Below are positions 50,393 through 58,762 of a stretch of DNA of 64,000 bases, one piece after another. Under the pieces are notes generated by a model. It ran no database searches. It was given only the letters and a program-made list of their open reading frames with translations, and had not been told where the DNA came from. Position 1 is the stretch's first letter. Every line of letters begins with the position of its first letter. The DNA lies in the NCBI GenBank assembly GCA_031556035.1, contig JAVBTT010000002.1, positions 124,001 through 188,000 of the forward strand, written 5' to 3'. The translations under genes and the position numbers were made by a program. This DNA comes from JAVBTT01 sp031556035. GTDB taxonomy: Bacteria; Bacillota; Clostridia; Oscillospirales; UBA929.

Positions 50393-50496
50393 CCCTTCCA
50401 TAGTATAGCATTTAAAAAATAATTCTCCTGCAAAGTATATTTCTCCGCGAATGGAAAATAATACTGACATCACCATCATAAGGAGGATTATTCAGC

Positions 50497-51765
50497 TTGA
50501 AAACCAAAGCTCTCATCCTGGCCTGTGTCATGCTGGCCACACTTCTGCCCTTTTCCCTGGCGGCGGATTACAGCGCCGACGCCGCATCCGTTGTCGAGGG
50601 CTCCGCGGGCGAGGTGCTGAAATTCAGCCAGGAAAATTTCGCAAACGCAGACGGCGACCTTCAGGGAATTATCATCACCTCGCTTCCGTCAAGCGGCACC
50701 CTGCGCTTCAACGGCAGACCGCTGATGGAGGGTGAAGCGGTAACCACAGCGACACTCGACATGCTGTCCTACATGCCGGCTGGCTCCAAGGAGGTAAGCG
50801 CGGATTTTTCCTACCTCCCTGTTTTCTCTGGCGGCATCGCGGACGCTGCATCTCAGATGAAAATTTCACTCACGCGCAAGGAAAACCTGCCCCCGGTCGC
50901 GGAGAACATGGAGCTGAAGACATATAAGAACATCCCGCTGACCGGCATGTTCGCCGCCACCGACCCGGACGGAGACGCGCTGGGCTTCAGGATCACCACA
51001 AAGCCCAGGCGCGGTGACATGGAGATTATGGAGGACAAGAGCTTCAGGTACACCCCGTTCCAAAACAAGACGGGCTCCGACACCATAACCTACGTCGCTG
51101 TAGACGCATACGGAAACACCTCGCCCGAGGCCCGCATCACAATCAAGATCGACAAGCCAGCCACCAAGACCACCTATGCGGACATGGAGGGCAATCCCGC
51201 GTATTACGCGGCGCTCAAGCTTATTGAGAACGACGTGTTTACCGGCGAGCAGATATGCGGAAGCTATTACTTCAGTCCCGACACTGTCCTGAGCAGAGGC
51301 GAATTTCTGGTAATGGCGATGAAGGCGGTGGAAATGGAGGACGTCCCCAGCGCGGCAATAACGGGCTTTGCGGACGACGTCGAAACCGCGGCGTGGGTCA
51401 AGCCTTACGCCCAGGCCGCTCTCAAGGCCGGAATAGTAGGCGGTGTTGTAACATCCGACGGGCGCAAGCTGCTCAACGCGGCCAGCCCGATAACTATGGC
51501 TGAGGCCGCCGTCATTCTGAACAGGGCGACAAGGATGTCCAACGTGACGGTCATGGGGCAGGCCGACGAGCTTGCGGCAGTTCCCGCATGGGCGTCCCAG
51601 GCCGCCAGAAACATGGACGCGGTGGGAGTTGTCAGTCTTGACAGCATAGCCGACTGGAGCGCCCCCGTAACCCGCGCCGACGCTGCGCGCATGCTCAACC
51701 AGAGTATGGAAGTCTATAACGCTAACAAGGAAAAAAGCGGCCTGCTCAGCTGGATATTCGGCTAG
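50497..51765 (+). CDS. SLH-domain surface protein with cadherin/VCBS-like modules
   Basis: 422 residues, TTG start with AAGGAGG 10 nt upstream. Signal peptide 1-22; a first beta-rich module to about 125; a tandem Ig/cadherin-like module with ATDPDGDALGFRITTKP and GSDTITYVAVDAYGN (about 130-220), typical of repeats called Big/VCBS; then SLH repeats 225-410 (FSPDTVLSRGEFLVMAMKAV, ADDVETAAWVKPYAQAALKA). It is exported and held to the wall through SLH. Function beyond structure is unknown. Confidence 0.85.
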   Translation: MKTKALILACVMLATLLPFSLAADYSADAASVVEGSAGEVLKFSQENFANADGDLQGIIITSLPSSGTLRFNGRPLMEGEAVTTATLDMLSYMPAGSKEVSADFSYLPVFSGGIADAASQMKISLTRKENLPPVAENMELKTYKNIPLTGMFAATDPDGDALGFRITTKPRRGDMEIMEDKSFRYTPFQNKTGSDTITYVAVDAYGNTSPEARITIKIDKPATKTTYADMEGNPAYYAALKLIENDVFTGEQICGSYYFSPDTVLSRGEFLVMAMKAVEMEDVPSAAITGFADDVETAAWVKPYAQAALKAGIVGGVVTSDGRKLLNAASPITMAEAAVILNRATRMSNVTVMGQADELAAVPAWASQAARNMDAVGVVSLDSIADWSAPVTRADAARMLNQSMEVYNANKEKSGLLSWIFG

Positions 51766-51779
51766 CAGAAAATTATAAG

Positions 51780-51816
51780 GCATATACCCCCTTGCCGCCG
51801 GCAAGGGGGTATATGC
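51780..51816. terminator. Bidirectional terminator between the SLH gene and rqcH
   Basis: A 17-bp perfect stem (GCATATACCCCCTTGCC and complement) with loop GCC, between convergent stops. It has no T-run on either strand but is very stable. Confidence 0.75.
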
Positions 51817-51860
51817 GTCATACCGCTGCGCGGCTTTGGTTTTGTCATCGGTCTGCGCCC

Positions 51861-53549
51861 CTATGTCTTTTTCAGCTTTTCCAAAAAACTCTGATCCGGG
51901 CTGACCAAAATCGTGCTGAACTTGTCGTATATAACCATACCCGGCTTGGCGCCCGGCGGCTTTTTTACATATTTCACCCTTGTGTAGTCGACCGGAACCT
52001 TGGGGCTGTCCTTGGCCTTTGAGAATGACGCCGCGATCATGGCCGCCTCAAGCAGCGTTTGCTCCCCCGGCGTATCGGCCCCGGCCTCGACAATTACGTG
52101 GCAGCCCGGGATTTTCTGCGTGTGCAGCCAAATGTCGCTCCGGCCGGACAGCTTGAAGGTGAGCAGGTCATTTTGCCTGTTGTTGCGCCCGGCGTATATG
52201 CGCACGCCTTCTGACGACAGGAACTCCATCGGGGCGGACAGCTTTTCCTTTTTGCCTGCCTTGGAGGGGCGTGGAACCAGCTCGTCCCGTATTTCCTGGA
52301 GCTCCTTATCACCGGACACGCGCTGAAGCTCCTCAATAACGCTCTCCCAATATTCCGCGTCGCCCTCGCCCATGGATATCTGCTCCTCAAGGATCGCCTC
52401 CGCGTTCTTGGCCTTGGCGTAGTCCTTATAGTACTTTGCCGCGTTCTGCTGGGGCGAGCGCGTGGGGTCGAGCTTTATCTCTGTGTTTTCCTGGGTATCG
52501 GAGTAGAAATCCAATACGGTCACAGACTCGTCGCCCTTTTTCATAAGGCGCAGATTGGCCATCAGCAGGTCGCCGCTCTCGCGCAGGCGTTCCCGGTCGC
52601 GTGCCCGGACGAGCTCCTCGCGCTGGGCGGCGAGCTTGCGTATGATCCTGTCCCGGTTGCCGGAGGCCCGCTTGAGCAGGGCCTGGGCCTTCTGCGCCAT
52701 CTGCCCCCTGATGTCGCGCTCTGTATAAAACTGATCCAGCATTGAGGAGAAGTCCCGGCACGGCACGGATTGATAGACGCCATCGTACTGGGTGATCTCC
52801 AAAAACGAAAAGTCCCTGGGGTTGCCCTCTTCCACAAGCATGACCGGCTTAAACTCCCCGCGCCCGACTGTCCCCCTAAGCTCGATAAGCGACTCCGGCA
52901 TTCCCCTGGCGGCAAGCTCCCTGCATATCAGGGGGGACAGGCCGTTGAAGGTGCTTAAAAGCCATTTGTCCGCGTCAATATCCGGTTTTTTCCCGCCCCA
53001 AAGACTTTTCAGTTCATCCTCGGGCATGGCGAGAAAGTCCAGCTTATCCTGCGCGGGGGGCAGGCGGTAGAACATGCCCGGCAGAACCTGGCGCTTCTCC
53101 GACATCTCGCTGTCCACCCTGCGCAGGCATTCTATTATCCTGCCGTCCCCGCCGACCAAAATGATATTGGAGTGCCTGCCCATGATCTCGCAGACAAGCT
53201 TCTTTTCGCACGGAGCCCCCATCTCGTCAGTGCAGTCCAGCTCAAAAATCAGCACCCGCTCCATCGGCGGCTGCGTGACCGCCCGGAAGCGGCCCCCGAT
53301 GAGATGCTTGCGCAGCAGCATACAGAACATCGGCGGCACAGAGGGGTTCTCACGCGTTACAGTTGTGAAATGCGCCCGTGGATGCTGCTGCGAGGCCGAC
53401 AGCAGCAGCTTGCAATTGCCGCCGCGGGAGTGCAGCAGCAAATGAAGCTCGTCCCTGGACGGCTGGAGCACCTTGTCTATTTTCGCCCCGGAGAGCTTTT
53501 CCGAAAGCTCTCCGGCTACGGCTGTGAGGCAAATAGCGTCTAAAGGCAT
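51861..53549 (-). CDS. rqcH: Ribosome quality-control protein RqcH (Rqc2/NEMF homologue)
   Basis: 562 residues in NFACT-N, HhH, coiled-coil and NFACT-R order. It begins MPLDAICLTAVAGELSEKL and ends with IWLHTQKIPGCHVIV and TLLEAAMIAASFSKA of the NFACT-R domain. It recruits tRNA-Ala to stalled 50S subunits and adds alanine tails. The DR pair needed for tailing in Bacillus appears as E97-R98 (MERVLIF), a conservative change. GGAG lies 8 nt before the ATG; overlap with nif3 is 10 nt. Confidence 0.9.
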   Translation of the reverse strand: MPLDAICLTAVAGELSEKLSGAKIDKVLQPSRDELHLLLHSRGGNCKLLLSASQQHPRAHFTTVTRENPSVPPMFCMLLRKHLIGGRFRAVTQPPMERVLIFELDCTDEMGAPCEKKLVCEIMGRHSNIILVGGDGRIIECLRRVDSEMSEKRQVLPGMFYRLPPAQDKLDFLAMPEDELKSLWGGKKPDIDADKWLLSTFNGLSPLICRELAARGMPESLIELRGTVGRGEFKPVMLVEEGNPRDFSFLEITQYDGVYQSVPCRDFSSMLDQFYTERDIRGQMAQKAQALLKRASGNRDRIIRKLAAQREELVRARDRERLRESGDLLMANLRLMKKGDESVTVLDFYSDTQENTEIKLDPTRSPQQNAAKYYKDYAKAKNAEAILEEQISMGEGDAEYWESVIEELQRVSGDKELQEIRDELVPRPSKAGKKEKLSAPMEFLSSEGVRIYAGRNNRQNDLLTFKLSGRSDIWLHTQKIPGCHVIVEAGADTPGEQTLLEAAMIAASFSKAKDSPKVPVDYTRVKYVKKPPGAKPGMVIYDKFSTILVSPDQSFLEKLKKT

Positions 53550-54331
53550 ATATAAGGCTCCTTACAGGCTTTCGAGCGGTGAACCTCGACATCCGGAAGT
53601 GTCCTGGCCAGGTATTCCATGACCGGGGCGCATATCACGTTCTCGGTATTGAAGTGCCCCGCCGCGATCAGGCTGACGCCCAGCTCCTGCGCCTCAAGAA
53701 ACAGGCTGTGCTTGCATTCCCCGGTGAAAAACGTGTCGCAGCCCGCCTTTAGCGCCTCATGGAACACGCTCCCGCCCGAGCCGCTGCAAACCCCGACGCG
53801 CCTGACGGGGCCGGACGCGAGGTACTGCACAGCGCCGCAGCCCAGCGCTTTTTTCACGCGCGCGGCAAAATCCGAGGCCTCCACAGGCTCCGGCAGCTCG
53901 AAAATAAGGCCCTCGCCTACGTCACGGCCCTCCCGCCCGGCGGTTATGACCGCAAAGGGCTCATAGGGCTCCGGTATTTCGAGCGCTTTAAGCAGCGAAT
54001 AGTTCACCCCGCGCTCGGCGGCGTCCAAATTTGTGTGCATACAGCAGGCTGCGATCCCGTTCTCGGCCAGCTTGAGAATAACCCTGCCCTGCGCGGATTC
54101 GTCGGTTATTCTGTCAGCGGAGAAAAAGACCGGGTGATGGGATACGATCATCCGGGCCCCGAGCCCCGCCGCCTCGTCAATAACCTCTCCCGTTACGTCC
54201 AGCGAAACCAGTACGGCGGAGACCTCCGCCTCAGTGCGGCCGAGCAGCAGCCCGCAATTGTCCCAGCTTTTCGCGTAGGCGTTCGGGGCGTACCGCTCAA
54301 GCGCCGAAACTATGTCGCTGACCCTGCTCAT
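53540..54331 (-). CDS. Nif3-like dinuclear metal centre protein
   Basis: 263 residues. Conserved parts are APNAYAKSWDNCGLLLG near the start, MIVSHHPVFF for metal ligands, MHTNLDAAERGVNYSL and the late GHFNTENVICAPVMEYLA. The ATG at 54331 is used; GGAG is 10 nt upstream, and a TTG at 54349 has no site. It overlaps the trmK end by 35 nt. The trmK-nif3 pair is widely conserved in Firmicutes; the enzyme role is disputed. Confidence 0.9.
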   Translation of the reverse strand: MSRVSDIVSALERYAPNAYAKSWDNCGLLLGRTEAEVSAVLVSLDVTGEVIDEAAGLGARMIVSHHPVFFSADRITDESAQGRVILKLAENGIAACCMHTNLDAAERGVNYSLLKALEIPEPYEPFAVITAGREGRDVGEGLIFELPEPVEASDFAARVKKALGCGAVQYLASGPVRRVGVCSGSGGSVFHEALKAGCDTFFTGECKHSLFLEAQELGVSLIAAGHFNTENVICAPVMEYLARTLPDVEVHRSKACKEPYICL

Positions 54332-54818
54332 CGTCTTTACTCTCCTCAATGTGAAATATAAAATACGTCCTGCGCCCCTCGCTCACCTCTAGCCTGCGCG
54401 GTTCGCGGAAGCCGGAGGCCAGCAGCCAGGCCGCCAGGCGATCCGGGTGCGTCATGGGCTGCAAAATCAGGTTCTTTGCCTTGATCCACTCGACGTCGCG
54501 CAGTATCTCAATAATTGTGTCTCCGCCCATTCCGGTTATCACGACACTGTCCGCTTCGTCAGGGGCAATCCCGGCAAGGCCGTCGCAGAGCCTGAGCCCG
54601 ATTTTGCCGGTGAGCCTGTGCGCCGCTATCGTCCGCGCGGCCCGATCCAGGGGGCCCTGGCGGATGTCCGAGGCTATGACGACCTCAGCATGCCCGCGCT
54701 CAAGCAGGTACACCGGCAGGCGCGCGTGGTCGGTTCCTATATCGGCGACCCTGTGGCCCGGGGGTATGCAGGATACCACGGCCATAAGCCGCGGACGCAG
54801 GCATAACGGTCTGCCCAT
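54297..54818 (-). CDS. trmK: tRNA (adenine-22-N1)-methyltransferase TrmK, short form
   Basis: 173 residues; the family is normally about 225-240. The SAM domain is whole (HRVADIGTDHARLPVYLL, SDIRQGPLDRAARTI, ITGMGGDTIIEIL, LQPMTHPDRLAAWLL). The C-terminal coiled-coil part found in Bacillus TrmK is missing, and the last residues are polar (EESKDDEQGQRHSF) where the frame runs into nif3. GAGGGG precedes the ATG. It methylates A22 of some tRNAs. Confidence 0.88.
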   Translation of the reverse strand: MGRPLCLRPRLMAVVSCIPPGHRVADIGTDHARLPVYLLERGHAEVVIASDIRQGPLDRAARTIAAHRLTGKIGLRLCDGLAGIAPDEADSVVITGMGGDTIIEILRDVEWIKAKNLILQPMTHPDRLAAWLLASGFREPRRLEVSEGRRTYFIFHIEESKDDEQGQRHSFGA

Positions 54819-54841
54819 TGATTCCCCTCACCCTTCAACTG

Positions 54842-54893
54842 AAAAAAACAGCCGGGCGGTGCGACCCGAAAACGGGAAGACGCTCCGCCCGGC
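54842..54893 (-). terminator. Intrinsic terminator of the DUF1858 gene
   Basis: On the minus strand the stem GCCGGGCGG/CCGCCCGGC encloses a smaller hairpin and is followed by TGTTTTTTT. It lies about 50 bp past the DUF1858 stop and ahead of trmK. Confidence 0.85.
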
Positions 54894-54911
54894 CAGCAAG
54901 TACTTAAGCGT

Positions 54912-54943
54912 TATACTAATATACTCTTTAACAGATATTAGTA
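54912..54943. repeat. TACTAAT-family repeat (G) directly after the DUF1858 stop
   Basis: On the minus strand the sequence after TAA reads TACTAATATCTGTTAAAGAG and ends in TATTAGTATA. The arms are ATACTAATAT/ATATTAGTAT. The stop and the preceding AAC also form part of the TACTAA tandem. Confidence 0.75.
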
Positions 54944-55162
54944 TTAGTTTCCGGAAGCCGACTTTGCCTCCAGGTGATTGTTGATCTTTTCCATCATCTC
55001 GTCCGGGTCTACGCCGTGCACCATGCAGGCCTCCTCCAGCGTCTCGCCGCGCGAGGCCGGGCAGCCCAGACAGTGCATACCGATCTCAAGGAAAAATCTC
55101 GCGGTATCCCCGTCAATGTCGAGGATATCTGAAATTATCATATCTTTTGTAACCTGCGCCAT
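54944..55162 (-). CDS. DUF1858 protein (hybrid-cluster-associated disulfide domain)
   Basis: 72 residues. It begins MAQVTKDMIISDILDID and has the redox-type Cys pair in GMHCLGCPASRGETLEEAC plus a third Cys, as in the TIGR03980 form of DUF1858. It may be a small thiol or sulfur carrier; function is not established. GGAAG lies 6 nt before the ATG at 55162; the longer frame has no site. Confidence 0.87.
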   Translation of the reverse strand: MAQVTKDMIISDILDIDGDTARFFLEIGMHCLGCPASRGETLEEACMVHGVDPDEMMEKINNHLEAKSASGN

Positions 55163-55265
55163 AAAAAACTTCCTTTCAGCGTATAGATGGATATCGCCGG
55201 TCACATTATACACAAGGGGCGACATTTTATCAAGGGGCAGTTTCTCGCGGCTTTTGAAAACTATG

Positions 55266-55294
55266 TTGAAGTAATGAATCTTTTGTTGTATAAT
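55266..55294 (+). promoter_or_regulatory. Promoter of ilvB-ilvN
   Basis: TTGAAG (55266-55271), 17 bp, TATAAT (55289-55294). The leader would be about 95 nt. GACAGC/GCTGTC and GCAGCC/GGCTGT pairs could form stems in it, but I see no T-box or leader peptide rich in Ile, Leu or Val. Confidence 0.65.
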
Positions 55295-55396
55295 TACGCT
55301 TGACAGCGATAACAGTCATATTTTGTCGAATTGCGGCTTAATAATTGACATTTATTTCATATTTTGCAGCCTTGCGAGGCTGTCACGGAGCAGGCT

Positions 55397-57040
55397 ATGC
55401 TTATGACCGGTTCAAGGATTATCGCCGAGTGCATTCTGGAGCAGGGAGTGGACACCGTGTTCGGGTATCCCGGCGGCTCGGTTCTTCCGCTCTATGACGC
55501 GCTTTATGAATATTCACACCGGCTGCGGCACATACTCCCCGCCCACGAGCAAGGAGGCGCTCACGCCGCCGACGGCTACGCGCGGGCGTCCGGAGGGGTC
55601 GGCGTATGCATAGCCACCTCCGGTCCGGGAGCCACAAACCTTGTGACTGGAATAGCCACCGCCTACATGGATTCGATCCCGACCGTATTTATCACGGGAA
55701 ATATTGATTCCGGCCTCATCGGAACAGACTGCTTTCAGGAGGTCGATATCACAGGCGTTACAATGCCGATAACGAAGCACAATATGCTGGTGCGAGATGT
55801 AAACAGGCTGGCGCAGTCCATGCGCGAGGCGTTTAATATCGCTAAAAGCGGCAGACCGGGCCCTGTGCTGATCGATATCCCCAGGGATATACAGCTCGCT
55901 CCGGCGGAGTTCGAGCCGTATTCAGCCGCCGCGCCTGTTTTTACAGCCCCCAGTCCAAAACGGATCGTGGCCGCCCTGGAGCTTATTGCCAAGGCCAAAC
56001 GGCCGGTGATTCTGGCAGGAGGCGGAGTGATACGCTCGGGCGCCTCCTCGGAGCTTGCCGCGTTAGCCGAGAGGCTGGACGCGCCGGTGGGCTGCACACT
56101 GATGGGCCTCGGGGCCGTTCCCGCGTCGCACCCGCTGTCGCTGGGCTTTGTGGGTATGCACGGCAACGCCCGCGCGAACGCCGCGCTGGCCGAATGCGAC
56201 CTGGTTATTGCGGTGGGGACAAGGTTTTCCGAGAGGATGATCGGCGGCCAATGTTATCTCAAGGAGCACGCGAGGCTTCTTCACATAGATATAGACAGGG
56301 CTGAAATAGGCAAGAACGTGCCCGCGGACGGCTATATCACCGGGGATGCCGCGAATGTTCTCTCAAAGCTTTCCGGGATGCTGCCGAGGAAGCGTCACGG
56401 TGCATGGACAGCCCGGATCGCGGAGCTGAGGGAGCAATACAGGCCCTCGGCGGAAAGCTTTCCCGAAGCCCTTATGCGCGCTGTGCGCCCCGCGCTCGGC
56501 CCTGACGCGACAGTCGTGACCGACGTCGGCCAGCATCAGATGTGGGCCGCCGCCAACATCCCCTGTGAGAAGCCGCTGACCTTCATAACCTCGGGCGGCA
56601 CCGGGACTATGGGCTACGGCCTTGGAGCGGCGATAGGGGTTCAGCTGGCGAGGCCGGACTCGGTCGTCCTGCTGATAACGGGGGACGGGGGGCTGCGCAT
56701 GAGCATGGGCGAGCTATCAACCATGGCGGCGCATAACCTTCCGATAATTATTGCGCTGATAAACAACTCCTCGCTGGGCATGGTGCGCCAGCTTCAGACG
56801 CTGTTCTGCGGCGGCCGGCTCAGCGGGGTCGAGCTCGGGGAGCATGTGGACTATGTAAAGCTCGCGGCCGCGTTCGGGATACCCGGTCGGGTCGTGACCG
56901 ATCCCGGCACATTTGCGCGGGAGCTTCGAGGCGCGGCTCAGCAGCGCCGCGCCGCACTGCTGGACTGCCGCGTTAACGCCGAGGAGCTCGTGCGCCCGAT
57001 GTCGCGGCCCGGCGGAGCGACGGACGATTTTATTTTATAA
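55397..57040 (+). CDS. ilvB: Acetolactate synthase large subunit
   Basis: 547 residues, ThDP enzyme. TVFGYPGGSVLPLYDAL, the catalytic Glu in PAHEQGGAHAADGYARASG, FQEVDITGVTMPITKH, and the ThDP/Mg motif ITGDGGLRMSMGELST to INNSSLGMVRQ fit the biosynthetic AHAS. It makes acetolactate or acetohydroxybutyrate for branched-chain amino acids. The ATG at 55397 has GGAG 6 nt upstream. It forms an operon with ilvN 11 bp downstream; ilvC and ilvD are absent. Confidence 0.95.
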   Translation: MLMTGSRIIAECILEQGVDTVFGYPGGSVLPLYDALYEYSHRLRHILPAHEQGGAHAADGYARASGGVGVCIATSGPGATNLVTGIATAYMDSIPTVFITGNIDSGLIGTDCFQEVDITGVTMPITKHNMLVRDVNRLAQSMREAFNIAKSGRPGPVLIDIPRDIQLAPAEFEPYSAAAPVFTAPSPKRIVAALELIAKAKRPVILAGGGVIRSGASSELAALAERLDAPVGCTLMGLGAVPASHPLSLGFVGMHGNARANAALAECDLVIAVGTRFSERMIGGQCYLKEHARLLHIDIDRAEIGKNVPADGYITGDAANVLSKLSGMLPRKRHGAWTARIAELREQYRPSAESFPEALMRAVRPALGPDATVVTDVGQHQMWAAANIPCEKPLTFITSGGTGTMGYGLGAAIGVQLARPDSVVLLITGDGGLRMSMGELSTMAAHNLPIIIALINNSSLGMVRQLQTLFCGGRLSGVELGEHVDYVKLAAAFGIPGRVVTDPGTFARELRGAAQQRRAALLDCRVNAEELVRPMSRPGGATDDFIL

Positions 57041-57051
57041 GGGGCGGTGCA

Positions 57052-57564
57052 ATGGAAAGCCATATCCTCTCGGTGCTTGTGGAGAACAGCGCGGGCGTTC
57101 TCGGGCGCGTAATCGGCCTGATCTCTAGGCGGGGCTTCAACATCGAGAGCCTTACTGTCGGCGAGACGCAGGAGCCGTCCGTCTCGCGGATGACCATCAT
57201 CGCGCCGTGCGACCCGGCGGCGCTGGATCAGATAGTCGAGCAGCTGCGCAAGCTTGTCTGCGTCAGCAAGGTCGAGGTGCTGCCCCAGTCGTCGGCTATA
57301 ACCCGCGAGCTGCTGCTTATAAAGGTCTCCACCACCTCAAAGTCCCGCTCGGAGGTGCTTGAAATAGCCTCTATTTTCAGAGCCCGCGTTGTCGACGTCT
57401 CCTCCGGCTCGCTGACTCTTGAGATTACAGGCGAGAGCGGCAAGTCGGCGGCGCTTATCGGGCTGCTGGGTGAATTCGGCATACTTGAGATGGTGAGGAC
57501 CGGCGCCGCGTCTCTCTCAAGGGGCGCGCAGACCATATACGCGGAAAAGGAAGACGAGGGTTAA
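57052..57564 (+). CDS. ilvN: Acetolactate synthase small (regulatory) subunit
   Basis: 170 residues. N-terminal ACT domain (HILSVLVENSAGVLGRVIGL, then SRRGFNIESLTVGETQ) and the C-terminal ALS_ss domain with ELLLIKVS and FRARVVDVSSGSLTLEITG. It activates IlvB and gives valine feedback. The ATG follows GGGGCGG. This is the longer 160-170-residue form (often called IlvH). Confidence 0.95.
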   Translation: MESHILSVLVENSAGVLGRVIGLISRRGFNIESLTVGETQEPSVSRMTIIAPCDPAALDQIVEQLRKLVCVSKVEVLPQSSAITRELLLIKVSTTSKSRSEVLEIASIFRARVVDVSSGSLTLEITGESGKSAALIGLLGEFGILEMVRTGAASLSRGAQTIYAEKEDEG

Positions 57565-57703
57565 GGGATGAAAGGCCTGGCCATTCTTTGGCGAGGACGA
57601 TGAGCGGATGGCTCTTGACAGCCTGATTTTGCAGCGGCGAAGAGTATCAGTGCCGCTGCGCACCTGAAAAAATATAGACCGCGCTTGAGGAGGCCTCAGA
57701 ATA

Positions 57704-58762
57704 ATGCCTTACCGCAACAGCAAGGTAATTGTGTGCGTTGACGACGAGAAATTTGTGCTGGACAGCTTAAGCATGCAAATCCGCAGGATGTTTGGCGGCG
57801 AATACATAGTGGAGACCGCGATCAGCGGAGAGGAGGGGCTCTCCCTCATTTCCGAGCTTAAGGCCGGCAGCGCGCAGATACCGCTTGTCATTTCGGACTA
57901 TCTGATGCCCAACATGAGGGGAGACGTCTTTCTCACGAAGGCGGGGGAAATAGACCCGAACATACACAAGGTGATGCTGACAGGCCAGGCAACGATGGAG
58001 GGCATAACCAGCGCTGTCAACAACGCCGGACTGTACAGGTACATAGCCAAGCCCTGGGAGGAGACCGACCTCAGGCTGACAATCAACGAGGCGGTAAAAA
58101 GCTGGAGCAAAAGCCGCGAGCTTTTCGACCTGCTTGATAAATACGAGCTCATGTACCGCGAGGCGCACAGCAACTATCTGGAGGCCAAGTCAAACTTTGT
58201 TTCCTCTATTCGCGCGCTGGCAAACGCCATCGACGCCAGGGATCCCTACACTAACGGGCACTCGCGGCGCGTTACGCAGTACGCGCTGCTGATGGGATAC
58301 GGACTGAGACTTCCGTCCGAGCGGCTGGAATACCTTGAGTATATGGCCACCCTGCACGACATAGGCAAGATCGGCATCCCCGACGCGATACTCTACAAGG
58401 AAAGCGGGCTCTCGGAGCCGGAATTTGACAAAATGAGGGAGCATGTCAGGATAGGCGCGTCCATCATTGAGGATATGAAATCCCTGCGGGAGCTTATCCC
58501 GGGCATACTGTACCACCACGAGAGATATGACGGGGACGGCTATATTGAGGGCAGGAGCGGCGAGGACATTCCGCTTGAGGCGCGTATAATCTCAATAGCG
58601 GACGCCTACGACGCGATGACCTCCTCACGTCCATACCGCGACAGGATATCCGGCGGAGAGGCCGCCCGTGAGCTTTTGCGCTGCAAGGGGACGCAGTTCG
58701 ACCCCTCCCTTGTGGACATATTCGTCAAGGCGCTTGACTCCGGTTCCAGTATACTCCAATGA
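57704..58762 (+). CDS. Response regulator with HD-GYP-like output domain
   Basis: 352 residues. Receiver domain 1-130 (VCVDDEKFVLDSL; Asp65 in VISDYLMPNMRG; IAKPW), a helical linker, then HD-GYP from about 170 with DARDPYTNGHSRRVTQYA, the metal pair LHDIGKIGIPD and RIISIADAYDAMTSSRPYR. The GYP triplet is GYI here (HHERYDGDGYIEG), so c-di-GMP breakdown is likely but not certain. GGAGG precedes the ATG by 10 nt. It overlaps the kinase gene by 4 nt. Confidence 0.88.
   Translation: MPYRNSKVIVCVDDEKFVLDSLSMQIRRMFGGEYIVETAISGEEGLSLISELKAGSAQIPLVISDYLMPNMRGDVFLTKAGEIDPNIHKVMLTGQATMEGITSAVNNAGLYRYIAKPWEETDLRLTINEAVKSWSKSRELFDLLDKYELMYREAHSNYLEAKSNFVSSIRALANAIDARDPYTNGHSRRVTQYALLMGYGLRLPSERLEYLEYMATLHDIGKIGIPDAILYKESGLSEPEFDKMREHVRIGASIIEDMKSLRELIPGILYHHERYDGDGYIEGRSGEDIPLEARIISIADAYDAMTSSRPYRDRISGGEAARELLRCKGTQFDPSLVDIFVKALDSGSSILQ

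Noticed and set aside
55301..55396. T-box or attenuator leader before ilvB
   Set aside because: The leader is only about 95 nt, has no T-box consensus, no specifier stem and no leader peptide rich in branched-chain codons.
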